64,000 bases of DNA from Hyposmocoma kahamanoa (lineage: Eukaryota; Arthropoda; Insecta; Lepidoptera; Cosmopterigidae): the NCBI RefSeq assembly GCF_003589595.1, contig NW_020653200.1, positions 4,186,099-4,250,098 of the forward strand. Reading direction: 5' to 3'. Below the pieces are notes generated by a model. It did not search any database. It was not told the origin of the DNA and saw only the letters and a list, made by a program, of their open reading frames with translations. Shown here one piece after another: positions 53,422 to 64,000 of this stretch (the first letter of the stretch is position 1; every line of letters begins with the position of its first letter). A program made the position numbers and the translations under genes.

Positions 53422-54816
53422 GTTGATGGACGGCAGACTAGTTTCCAGTACATACCTGAATATTTTTTCGCTTTTAAAATAACCACGACTTATATGACTA
53501 ATTTTGTGATTTATTTATTATTTTAAGATAATGGAAAGTAATTTTATAAAAAGCTTCAATGTAATATAATTAAACTTTGAGTAAATTATTGTCAACAATA
53601 CATCACAATAACATTAAAAATGTTTATTTTATTGAGAATTTCCTTTACTATTATATGAATTAACTAAATACGCATTATAATAATGCAATGACAGCAGATA
53701 ATAGTAATGTAAGTATAACAGAATAAGCCGCCGTTCAACCGGCGGCGGTCTTAATGAGTAGCAATTTATATCAGCAACCTTAGAATAGAAAATTTAGGGA
53801 GTTGCAAATTAATAGTTCTTAATTAATAGGTCTCGGCCATTTGACTTACTGTAAGTCATGGGGTCTCAGTGAGTTAACGCATTAAAATGAGCGCAGTGTT
53901 CGAATAACTGCTCTACCTTTATAGTCAAGAGTAATACAAGGAGTAGAATAATACAGGAATGGAAGAGTGCTATTAACATTTTATTACGCTTTTGAGTTAT
54001 TTCCATAAATGCTGCTTTGAGAAAAATTACGATTTTTTTTGTTTATTTTATCTATCTACGTTTAACGAGTCACAAAATTTTAGAATTAATCTCTCGTAAG
54101 TTAAAAAGATATCGAAAAATTAGACATGTTGAATATGGATTTATTGTCTTGGTTCGCGTAAAAATCCTAAACTTTAACAGAATACGTAAACGACCTGTGG
54201 CTGAGTGTACACCATGCCATGGTATCTTGGAACAATTATATCTTTCTAATTTTTGGAACAAATGAGGTGGAACGTTGAAAATACTGCCATCTACTGTCGT
54301 TTTCAAGAAAAAACTGCCGTTAAAGCCAATTTTATCGTTTGAAAAGTGCAAGTCTTTGAGTGTTACTAGATGGCCCTACTCACAAACTAATAAGAGTTAC
54401 CCTACTGTATGATAATAAAACGTTGACAATATTTTTTTTCTTATTTTTTGGCACCTTGGCGTGCAGCCTTTGGCCATATGCAATTTCCATTGAGTTGCCA
54501 ATTTTTTATAATTCTTCCATATGAATATTTTCTTCCTTCTTGAGACTTCAGGACATCATCGTCATCGCAGTTGTTGTTGTAGAACTTTGATGTGGGTTTT
54601 TGGATATTAATATGAAGTTAAAAACGGGAAAAGGAAATCGCGGAATAAAAATAAAAACAAACGGAATTTTGGAAAGGTTAGGGTAGGCAGTATATTTAAA
54701 ATTAAATCTAAACAATGAAGGATGGAAATTATGAAAGGAAATGGAAATGAGATGGTATAGCTGAAAATAATGATAGTTGGAAAAATAATAATCTAAATTT
54801 TTAATATAATTTTTCA
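53422..54816. other. Intergenic DNA with CTCF-like motifs
   Basis: No exon. It contains two TAGATGGC motifs, at 54,283-54,297 (minus) and 54,367-54,374 (plus). Confidence 0.4.
54283..54297 (-). promoter_or_regulatory. CTCF-like motif
   Basis: The minus-strand sequence ACAGTAGATGGCAGT agrees with 14 of 15 positions of the CTCF core consensus CCASYAGRKGGCRSY. The insect protein's exact preference is not tested here. Confidence 0.3.
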
Positions 54817-55182
54817 TTATGAACTGAGCCAATGCATTATAAACGGAATATTATACGATAATAACAAAGGAATAGAATATGTTGGTAAAAGAATTTGTAA
54901 AGAAATTATAGATTGAAAAAACGAAGCACTGTCATATCTTGGACAGGAAAAGAAAAGGTGGTTCAGACTGCCAATGCCTTTTTCGCATACGCACATTGAA
55001 TCAGGTGTTATACTAAGTCTAGCAAGATGTTCAGATGAGCAAGTATGTCCTAATCTCATTCTTGTAATGATTGAAGTAACACGTTTCTCAAAATGTGTAC
55101 GCGAAAACCAGGGTTTGACTGGGATGTCGGACTGTAAATCATGAAAATATATGCCCGTAGATTTACTGCTTGCTTCCCACAC
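54817..55182 (-). pseudogene. LINE RNase H tail (Jockey/CR1-like)
   Basis: The minus-strand frame reads PWFSRTHFEKRVTSIITRMR, then LGHT, L.RL, then C.CEKGIGSLNHLFFSCPRY. This is the familiar region after RNase H in non-LTR retrotransposons: R.R.GH followed by a C.C..(x)8-10.H.F..CP zinc-like motif. It is an orphan fragment; the reverse transcriptase is not found upstream. Confidence 0.75.
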
Positions 55183-55373
55183 ATGGCAGCTTTAAACATT
55201 TTAATGAATGAAACGAAAGAAAAGTATTTGAAATGTGGCAAAAATTATACTGGTGGTTTTTTGAACTGAATTCAAAAAATATATATCGTCTGTATGGTCC
55301 ACCTCATCTTATGCAGGGTATAAGACATAATCTTTTAAACAAAAAACAAACAATTTTAAACAAAAAATTTAGA

Positions 55374-56754
55374 ATTTAAGGAAGACGGAGGAAGTAAATT
55401 AGCCTTCTGGTCGCATGTAGAATCACTATACAATCGTGGACCAGAATACAAAGGTGTAAAGCTGCTGAACAAATTAACATCTCAGCATGTAATTCCTAAA
55501 CTCATACCAAAAAAGAGGGTTAAACACTGTACGCAAGTCTTCAGTGAAAGTGTTAGCCGAACAATGGGATATATGGCAGGTTTTATTTTTAAGAAGTTCT
55601 CGTTGTTACTACTTAATGGTTTTATAGCAATTTTTTTCCATTTTTATTAAATGGCGTAGTTATTGATTGCAATACATGTGATCCATTATTTCTATCTAAC
55701 TATACGCGAACACAAGATAACCAACCTTACGCCAAGTGAGTCAATACAACGGAAGCGAATATTTTACATAATTAAATAGTGATCATACCCCTTACATACA
55801 AGTTATTTTAGAAATAACGATAAAGCTCGCTTATATAAAAAACATATTTTTATTCTTTTCAGAGACAAGGAGACTACCAGAAGGCAGTGCGGACACAACA
55901 GACCTCCTATTTTTTTATCGTTTATTCGATAGCGTTAATGGGAATTACCGCAAACCTGCAAGTGGAAAGTTTTATAGAAGTGCAGTAACTCCGCGATCCC
56001 CACATCATTGTACATGGTATAAAAATGTATCTGTGTTAAAGTCGATGAAATTCATCTCAAAAAGTGGTAACAGAGTAACTGTGCCGTCTATAACGATTTG
56101 GGTAAAGAGTTCGGGTTAAAGCTTTTGTTACTCTAACTGAATACTTGCATTCTGTAGGTTCGATATTGCTGCGCCACATAAATCAAGATCCGTTGGAAAG
56201 ATTTTTAGGGGCATTCAGAGCACATGGTCTGCGCAACATTATGCCAACTGCTTGTCCTTTTGTAAATTCTTACAAAGCTTTGTTAATTTTCAACATAACG
56301 TCACACAATGCAGTTGGAGCTAATTGTAAAAAAAGATAATGCAGAACTATTGCATTCTCTAAAAAAATTATTAACTGAAAACGTACCTCAACTAGACCCA
56401 ATTAACTTTGAAATAAGTGATGAACATTTGTGTATAAGGGATGCTGATGTAAATAATTTAATTTTGAATCCCGAAAAAAAAGAAAAGTGCGCAGCAGTAT
56501 CATACTGCAGTGGGTGCTTAATATATCTTTTATAAAACAAAGTGTATAAGGATTGTCAAACTTGCAAACAAGATTTGGAATCAGAGCAGATGAAAGATTT
56601 TCATCAATACATCAAAATAAAAGAGTATGACGAATCAAAAACTTGGTTTTGTTACCCAAGTCGTGAGGCGTTCGCATATTTTTTCATAGTGGAGAATATA
56701 GTGACAGATGTTTTAAAAACTAAATGTAATACAAAAAAAAATATGACTATTTAG
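55374..56754 (+). pseudogene. P-type (THAP9-like) transposase, C-terminal half, decayed
   Basis: Segments in order: FWSHVESLYNRGPEYKGVKL, then LTSQHV.PKLIPKKRVKHC.QVFSESV, a possible intron (about 55,579-55,861), LPEGSADTTDLLFFYRLFDS, then VPSITIWV, LTEYLHSVGS, LLRHINQDPLERFLGAFRAH, GLRN.MPT and KALLIFNITSHNAVGANC. A tail with YCSGCLIYLL, then DFHQYIKIKEYDESKTWFCY and PSREAFAYFF, follows. The NQDPLE.F.G..R motif and the layout are those of P-element/THAP9 transposases. Frameshifts and stops at several points (for example 56,533) and the missing N-terminal half make it inactive. Confidence 0.8.
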
Positions 56755-57049
56755 AAGTCATAGTTACAATGCACATGAATTTCAATTTTGTAACTTGTCC
56801 TAGTCACAAGAGCATTTTGATAAAATTAATGCTTAAAAAAACAATTTTATTGTTTATTAATAAATGGTGCCAGGAAATTAATTACCTGCTATTAGGAAAC
56901 TTTTTGGGATGAAAGTGATGAAATGAAAGTTGCAGCTCATAAATTATTATGTAAAACATAAATTACATTAAAATAAATAAAAATGTATATGATGAACGAT
57001 ACTTATTTTCCTTTCCTTTGTTCCCATTTATGTGAAAATTGCATAAACT

Positions 57050-57084
57050 ATTGTTTTCAAGGTTTTTGTAGCCTTGAAAACAAT
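57050..57084. repeat. 13-bp perfect hairpin
   Basis: ATTGTTTTCAAGG and its complement CCTTGAAAACAAT, separated by 9 bases. It lies about 300 bp beyond the P-type transposase remnant. Confidence 0.85.
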
Positions 57085-57193
57085 AATTTATTAAAATATC
57101 ATAAAAACTTGTAGGAGCTAGGTACCATGCAGGTTTATAGGTACTACCTATAAATTTACATATATTGTGGTGTAGCTTTAGTTCATGAAATGC

Positions 57194-57208
57194 CCACTAG
57201 ATGGCAGT
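57194..57208 (+). promoter_or_regulatory. CTCF-consensus match
   Basis: CCACTAGATGGCAGT fits all 15 positions of the CTCF core consensus CCASYAGRKGGCRSY. It is the best of five related motifs between 54.3 and 59.9 kb. Confidence 0.4.
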
Positions 57209-58588
57209 ACATTCGTTACCTCGAGTTACATATCTATAAGGGTATGTTGATACTGCTGGTACAGCTAAGCACAGAGTACATTGAATATATGCTGCTAAGT
57301 AATCCAAGATAATTTATTTCGACGAACATTATTTCTCACCCGTGAGGTTAGCTTTATTTGAAATGAGGTTAAAACTACAAAAATATAAATATATACATTA
57401 TTGTCGGGGGCTCATACACTATTTGCGAGGAGCCAAAAAAAGAAAAAACTGTTAGAGGAAAAAATAACTTCGCCTTTACATTATGGGCAATATGTGCTGC
57501 CATCTATCCACTATTAATAGTACTACATATTTAATTTTATACAAAGCATGTAGCAAATTAATGAGCTGCATTTTTGGCAAGGAGAGGAAAACGATTATGT
57601 ATGTAAGATCACAGGACAGGTTAGATTCCTTACTTCTGCGAGCTTTTGTGAAACTGTCATTAACTTCTATTCTATTCTATTTTTAAAAAGAAGAATGGCT
57701 TCTCTTTTAGAATTTTGCCAATGTCTAGTCAGTCATGGGAGCTACACTTTTATTTATTTTCCAATGTTTAAGCATTTAACATGTCATTAACTTATCCTTT
57801 TGTATGTTGCTACTTTGATAGGACATGTGTTACGTCAATTTTGTCATTAAATGTTACCATTAATGTAAAACCTGCATCGGATATCGCCGATTAAATGTGT
57901 TTTGCAAGTGATTCCCTTTAATCATGACAATCATATGTTATATTCAAGTATTTCATTACGTTTCATAAAAAAAGTTGTCTGGTTTAATTTTTTTTCTGTC
58001 ATTGCTCCTACATAGAGCGCAATTTACTCGATATAACAGTAGTGATAGTAAGGAAAATATTAAGCGTCTACGAAAATTAATCATATTATTTCATTGGTTG
58101 TTAACTATTAGATTTATGGAAAATAACTAAAGTGTCTTGTCACGAGCGATCGCAGCGGCTAGTTTTAATATCGACAGACGCCTGCATCTGTATTCGAAGA
58201 ATAATATGTCTATACTTATTATCAATAAGTAAACAAATAGGTACATATATTTTGGATACATCCTCGAGTCGCGCGTGACTGGTTGAGATGTATATTATTT
58301 TGCAGTCGCCACTACAGAACAAGAAATACAATAGTAAAAATCTCGAAAATCGTTGAAAAATGCCTTATTGTGTTACTTTGAAATGCAAAAATGATAGTCG
58401 CACTTACAATATTGTTCTGGTGTTTCATATTATCGTTAAGTCTTGTTTAATTTAATTCAAACAAAAACATCCGAGTCGCGGCTGCGTTATTTGGTATGGT
58501 ATATGACTAATTTGAATAAATAGGAACGCGTGCGAATCAGCCGCTAGCGATTAGCTGCTTAGTGGAAAATTTCTTTTATGTATTAGTA

Positions 58589-59813
58589 CAGTCAATTCGG
58601 GTAACTTTGAATCGTGGTGTAACTTTGAACGTAGTTGCGTAAAAGATTTAAAAATTTATTTTATATATGGCAATCTTTTATTTTTAGTATTGAAACTGTG
58701 TAAATCGGAACAAAATTGTTAAACGAAAGTTATGAAAGAAAAAAGTAATGTTAAATTGTATTTTTTTAAACTTTCGCGGTTTTTTCTTGGCGAAAGTAGT
58801 TTGGTGTGATTTGTTGCTCAGTTTTAGAATCGGAATTAAATATATAAATCTGAATATTGACTGGTAAGTTTTGGTTTCCACACTTAAGTAGAGGTTTATA
58901 TATCGCTTTTTTAAAGAATAATTAAATTTGGTTTTGTATTTACGCGTAAAACGAATTAGATTTTGACGACGTTACCAAACAGAGAAATTTGGGTAACTTT
59001 GAATGTGTTTGACTGTGTTTTTAGAGAAGAGAGTAGTCTGTTTCTAGGGAGAGTTCTAAAAGTTACTCCTTTGGAAATTACTGTCTCAGTGCTCCAAAAA
59101 TACTTTTTAGGAGGTTGGTCTTGGCCCTCTAACGTTGAGACATGTCAAGTTAATAAAGCCGATATTGTGAATATTATAAAAGAGCAACAGCTATCTAGAA
59201 AAGGCGGCCGTATTTATATTGATGACGACATTTTATTCAAGGAGTGGGGTGAATAGATTTTTGTTATGTATTTGCTTTGCCTAAAATAATTGTTATAGGT
59301 TATTCATTTTGATCTCGTTTGATAGCTAAATAAGCGTAGAATTTATTATTAAACAGAAAATTTTCATTTTTATTCGCATTAATTAAAAAATCTAAAAAAA
59401 AAAACAAGTTTTTCATTTCAATTAAATTAGTTCGTCTCGTTTTATTATGGCAATACCAAGTCAAATGTCGTTTTTGAACGCACTGTCAGGAATATTTGGA
59501 CAGATTCACATCTAAAAAATATGAATATGTCGTATAATCTTATACAAACTGTAAAATATCTAGAAAATATACGGTTTCCATATCGAAGGCTAATCTTATT
59601 CAAAGTTACCCAAAATTCAAGGCAACTTTGAATGTGACTTTTGGAGCAAATCTAGAACAGTTTTGTTGAATAATTACTAAATTCCTTCTATAAGAACGAA
59701 AAAAGGGCTTAAAAGAACACTATTCAGTTAATAAAGTAATTGTTAAGAAACATAATTAAATTTGAAATTATTAGAAAAACGCAAAAAATGTTCAAAGTTA
59801 CCCGAATTGACTG
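58589..59813 (+). mobile_element. pogo/Tigger-like transposon remnant upstream of ATAD3
   Basis: Perfect inverted ends of 23 bp (CAGTCAATTCGGGTAACTTT, then GAA) with TA duplications at 58,587-58,588 and 59,814-59,815. The word GTAACTTTGAA is repeated inside (58,619; 58,991; and in inverse form near 59,600). CAGT..ACTG tips plus TA duplications fit the pogo branch of the Tc1/mariner superfamily. At 1,225 bp it is too short for a full transposase; a 97-codon frame remains. Confidence 0.9.
58963..59256 (+). pseudogene. C-terminal tail of a pogo-like transposase (possible)
   Basis: An open frame of 97 codons within the element. FLGRVLKVTPLEITVSVLQK, then W.WPSNVETCQVNKADIVNI and RKGGRIYIDDD, resemble the tail after the DDE domain in some pogo/Tigger-type transposases (WP...D...V...DIV...L). 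The start codon is nominal and the catalytic core is absent. Identity is uncertain. Confidence 0.35.
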
Positions 59814-60059
59814 TAACACAAATTCACAAATAATTATTAATAATAATAACGTATAGATGGCAGTGGCCTTATGCGTTCCATTTTCAAAGCACTTGGACAA
59901 CGCTTCATGGTCTATGGTCGATCTTGGAATTACTTCTCTTACTTATCTATGGATCCTTACCCTTTGGCAGAGGGTTCTGAAAGTTTGCGTTATTATTAGA
60001 AATAGTTTATATTTACGTGTTCAAAGATCGTTTTATGAATTAGGTTACCATTCACAAAC
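59814..60059 (+). promoter_or_regulatory. ATAD3 proximal upstream region
   Basis: Only 246 bases separate the pogo-like element from the ATAD3 start codon, so the core promoter and 5' UTR must lie here or inside the element, unless a further 5' exon exists. No TATA box or initiator is convincing. A TAGATGGCAGT motif (CTCF-like, 12 of 15) lies at 59,854-59,864. Confidence 0.35.
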
Positions 60060-63000
60060 ATGTCTTGGTTATTTGGGTACAGTACGAAACCTCCCCAGCC
60101 GCCTTCTGATGAACCTCCGGCTGAGAGTGGCGGTGCGCCTGCTACTTCAGGTTTGACTAAAGCTGAGAAGAAGACCATGGAAGCTTATCGGTTTGACTCC
60201 ACTGCGCTCGAGAGAGCCGCCCAGGCCGCTAAGGAGCTGGAGAGATCACGTATGTAGTCAATAAACCAGCAACCAAACACGTTTCATAGTATTGCATAAT
60301 GCGACCGCATAACCTAAACCGCACATTGTGACTTGATTCTCTTCTGATAAGAGCGATCTTAGCTAATCAACTTTATCTCTCCTCGGTTTTTATGGTTTTG
60401 CATATGATGTAGATTTTTTATTACATGCTGTAGGTGCTTTTGTATAAAATGTACATTATCTCAAGAGTAATATCATGTACTAGGTACACTTTTTTTATTA
60501 TTTTCTGACACTATACATATGCTACAACCCATTGCTGGTCTTGGTCTCCTCTGAGACCCAGCATCTAAACCGTTTTTGTATTTACACAACCGTCTACTCC
60601 ACATTCATAGTGTGCTGAATAAGGTTGTGATTTAAAATGTCCTCAGAGAGTTATGAAATTTTCCTTCATATATTTCGTAATATATAAAAAGGTTTAAAAA
60701 GAAATAATAGTAACTTCATAATAACGATAAAATTTATACCAGGCCATGCTAAAGAAGCCCTGGAGCTCAGTAAACTTCAGGAGAGCACACGGCAGCAAGA
60801 GCAGCTTGCTAAGATTAAGGAGTATGAGGCAGCCATAGAACAGTCCAAAGTAGAACAGAAGAAAGTTGACTATGAAGAGAGACGCAAAACACTTCAGGTA
60901 ATCTTTAATTAATTGGTAATTATTAAGTCACATTAATTTTGTCCAAAATATGTTTTATGTAGATATTGGTTATTAGCTATAATAGAATTAATCATTATCA
61001 TCCTTCAGGAAGAAACAAAACAGCATCAAATGCGCGCTCAATATCAAGATCAACTAGCTAAGAAACGCTATGAAGACCAGCTGCTACAACAACAAAAATC
61101 TCAAGAAGAAATTTTGAGAAAGTAAGTACTCCTGAATTGTTGACTTGCTTTTTCTCGACTCTAATATAATGGATGAGTAAAATCACAAGATAGAATCACA
61201 ACATTTATGACTACTGGTGTTTGTTTCTGGGGCTTAACTGTCATGCTTGAAAGTCGGTCAGATGTTCATAATAAAATATCAAATCAAATGGAGAAAAGGA
61301 GTAGTGTTTCAAAATTAAACACAAAAAGGGTTTCAAAATGCATATTTTTAAAACACTTTCAGCATTTAATTTTTCAAGTTCAGAGTGGGTTTTCAATAAT
61401 GTAGAATAGACATTCTGAATTTCAAATTGATTTAAAAATTAGACAATGAAGAGCTGACCTAGAGTAAACATTTTGTCAGCTGATTTTTCTTCACTGGTTA
61501 CTGTTCCTGCGGTTAGTAGTAGTAGTCTGCAATTGTAAACAATTTTTGTTTGTCTAGGCAAGAAGAGAGTGTGGCCAAACAGGAGGCTTTGCGTCGAGCT
61601 ACTATTGAACATGAAATGGAGCTCCGTGAGAAAAACAAGCTCAAGTCTATTGAGGCGGAAGCCAGGGCTCGTGCTAAAGCAGATCGGGACAACCGAGACA
61701 TTAATTTGGAACAGATCAGAGTGAAAGCTGCTGAAAATAGAACCACTATTTTGGAGAGTATCAAGTATGTTTGCACTAGTTTCATAGTGTAATTTTCTTG
61801 TCTTTGCTTTATTGCTAGCAATTTCTGCATATAGTTCTATTTTGATATGATATGTTAGAAAACTTCTTTTATGGTAAACTATTTTTTGTTACATATAATT
61901 TTGTGATATTTGCGCGCTGGCACAAACTCTTAAAAAGTCGCTTCTCCGCGAAATAATAAGGTCGCATGTACTATGATTAATAATATCCAAAATTTTGTAC
62001 TAAAAACAATATTGGGTACTTAAAATTCATGAGCAATTTCCTCAGAGGATGAATTTTAGCACTATGATTCTCTCAACCTTTTATTGCACTGTTCTTTCTA
62101 TTGTGGCAAATGAACTTTCAATTCCACTCATTTTCTTTATGACATAGTTTTGTATTGACTTGTTTTCTTCATCACATTGTTTGGCAGAAAGTATCCTTTC
62201 TGGGAAGCAAAAATCTGATTCCCTTGCCTTGGATTTTTGGGATGAGTTACTGGATAAAAGAAAATAACATAACTTTTTGGCCAAAATTTTATTGAATAGC
62301 CACATTTTTTAAATTTTAATTGTAAACCCTTAGTTAACCCCGAATTTTATTATGTTTTTTATGTAGCACATAATAACATTTACCTTTTTGTAAGATTTTT
62401 TTAAAGAAGAATTTTTTAATTACAGAGAGGATCATCATTGGAATTTTAGTGAAATGCCCCAATATGTATTATATATTTTTATAGAAAACATGTTGATATA
62501 AAGTCACAAAATCCCGGAAACTCGTGAGGAATTAAATATTTACCAATATATTTCGTGTTTTTAATGCAGGACAGCAGGCACTGTAATAGGAATGGGACTT
62601 AATGCACTAGTTACAGACTGGGACAAAACTCTAGCAGCTGCGGGTGGCTTGTCTCTACTGGCATTAGGTGTTTACACAGCTAAGGGTGCCACGTCGGTCA
62701 CTGCCCGTTTTATCGAAGCTCGAATTGGTATGACATTGTAATACAAGTGAAGTCAAGTTGTAAATAACTATTAAGTGAATACACTCTCAAGTTTTGCTTT
62801 GATATACTGACAAAAAGACAATTAGAAATACATTAAATTTAAACAAGATTTCTGCTTGCTGAAATAGAATACTTTTCAAGATTAAACATTGTAATCATAC
62901 TATTATTTTTCAGGAAAACCCACACTTGTGAATGAAACTTCGAGATTTTCTTTACTTGAAGCGGTTAAACATCCCATACTAACATTTTCGAAAGCAATAA

Positions 63001-64000
63001 GCAGCTTCAAGAAGCCATCTGACGCATTGGCTGGGGTAGTATTGTCACCCATCCTGGAAAAAAGATTACGAGACATAGCCATAGCGACTAAAAATACTCG
63101 CATCAACAAAGGTTTTTATAGGAACTTGCTCATGTATGGACCACCTGGAACTGGTAAAACCCTGTTTTCAAAGGTAAACTAATAGCACACATTATTATCG
63201 TTCCATGTCTTGTGGTCTATTTCAATTTTGTTTTAATTTGTTCATAGAAATTAGCTAAGCATTCTGGAATGGACTATGCAATTTTAACGGGAGGCGATGT
63301 CGCACCTATGGGCAAAGATGCAGTAGCAGCTATCCACAAAGTATTTGACTGGGCAAATACAAGCAGAAGAGGTATAAATGAAGGTCGAAATTATTATTTG
63401 AATAGAAAAGTTTTAAATGTTTCTTATTACAAGGCTATTGTTGTAGGTGTACTCCTTTTTATTGACGAGGCTGACGCTTTCCTGCGGAAGCGGTCATCAG
63501 AGAGAATCAGCGAGCATCTAAGAGCTGCTCTCAACGCGTTCCTCTATCGCACCTCAGACCAAAGTACCCGCATCATGTTGGTGCTAGCTTCGAACACCCC
63601 ACAACAGTTCGACTCTGCTATCAATGATCGACTTGACAAGATGATAGAATTTGGCTTGCCAGGGTTCGAAGAGCGCGAGCGTTTGATTCGTCTTTACTTT
63701 GACAAGTTTGTTCTGCAACCTGCAACTGAAGGAAAAAGGTAAATAATAACCACACATTATAAAAATTGATTAATTCAATGTAGAAAATGTTTCACGTTGA
63801 TATGTTCTTGTTTTCAGGCGTCTCAGTGTGGATCAGTTTGACTACGGAGCTTTGTGCATAAATTTGGCCCATAGGACAGCTGGTATGTCTGGTCGAGCTT
63901 TGTCTAAGTTGGGCGTTGCCTGGCAAGCCGCCGCTTATGCCTCTGATGACGGTCGTCTCACTGAAAATATGTGTATTGAAATTTGCGACGATGCTATCAA
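60060..64000 (+). CDS. ATAD3: ATAD3 mitochondrial AAA+ ATPase (3' end outside window)
   Basis: Coding exons: 60,060-60,249; 60,743-60,897; 61,009-61,121; 61,558-61,764; 62,570-62,727; 62,914-63,173; 63,248-63,371; 63,447-63,738; 63,818-64,000 (runs off the edge). About 560 of the usual 590-610 residues are present. The start [20 protein letters not shown] is the ATAD3 type. Residues about 45-220 form a charged coiled coil ([20 protein letters not shown]). A membrane segment lies near 243-259 ([18 protein letters not shown]). The AAA+ core has Walker A GPPGTGKT (350-357), Walker B LLFIDEAD (405-412), ASNTP and an arginine in INDRLDK. The protein sits in the mitochondrial inner membrane and supports nucleoid organisation, cristae and contacts with other membranes; the Drosophila counterpart is belphegor. 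No damage seen. Confidence 0.97.

Larger units (their letters stand above)
56755..58588. other. Intergenic DNA
   Basis: No exon is supported. It holds a 13-bp hairpin (57,050-57,084) and two CTCF-like motifs (57,194-57,208 plus; about 57,497-57,506 minus). Confidence 0.5.

Noticed and set aside
54070..54351. Overlapping open frames on both strands near 54.0-54.35 kb
   Set aside because: Frames on both strands of the same AT-rich DNA without motif or splice sites; the first is rich in rare-looking charged runs. Treated as chance.
1..64000. CRISPR array, bacterial operon or phage-like system
   Set aside because: No regularly spaced repeats and no prokaryotic gene structure. All real genes have spliceosomal introns.

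Overview
The window is nuclear DNA from an insect, most likely a moth or butterfly. The reasons are the long repeat-filled introns, the AT-rich intergenic DNA, a repeat beginning ACCGACTTCAA that is very common in lepidopteran genomes, tRNA-derived SINEs, and a mixed load of mariner, Tc1, hAT, pogo, P-type, Harbinger and Penelope-like elements. I could rebuild four protein-coding genes exon by exon. Every splice junction used has GT..AG ends and a consistent reading phase.

Layout: (1) 1-13.2 kb has no recognised gene. It holds SINEs, family A repeats, a dead Tc1 element and MITEs. One splice-flanked exon at 5,330-5,387 could be an alternative first coding exon of the next gene. (2) 13.3-39.2 kb, plus strand, is an EVI5-family Rab GTPase-activating protein. 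It has 15 coding exons, 839 residues, a TBC domain with both catalytic fingers and a long coiled-coil tail. Its introns hold an intact mariner, a hAT-type MITE, a THAP-bearing foldback, many hairpin MITEs and five family A copies. (3) 43.0-47.3 kb, minus strand, is parvin: 7 exons, 368 residues, two CH domains. (4) 47.3-49.2 kb is a nested transposon pile-up. (5) 49.7-52.0 kb, plus strand, is a LITAF-domain protein of 3 coding exons and 135 residues. (6) 53-59.8 kb holds hairpin MITEs, a LINE RNase H fragment, a decayed P-type (THAP9-like) transposase and a pogo-like element. CTCF-like motifs are scattered through it. (7) 60.06 kb to the right edge, plus strand, is ATAD3, a mitochondrial AAA+ ATPase, cut off by the window after about 560 residues.

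The four genes do not form a pathway. They are ordinary conserved genes: membrane traffic (EVI5), integrin adhesion (parvin), endo-lysosomal membranes (LITAF-like) and mitochondrial inner membrane organisation (ATAD3).

The observations most worth following up are these. Oppositely oriented MITE copies flank EVI5 exons 8-9, an arrangement that can promote circular RNA. EVI5 has candidate alternative first and last exons. Two SINE copies share a deletion of the pol III B box. A Penelope-type GIY-YIG fragment is bounded by inverted repeats of about 55 bp. A THAP exon is carried in both arms of a foldback. A cluster of CTCF-like motifs lies between the LITAF-like and ATAD3 genes. I saw no CRISPR array and no genuine tRNA or rRNA gene.
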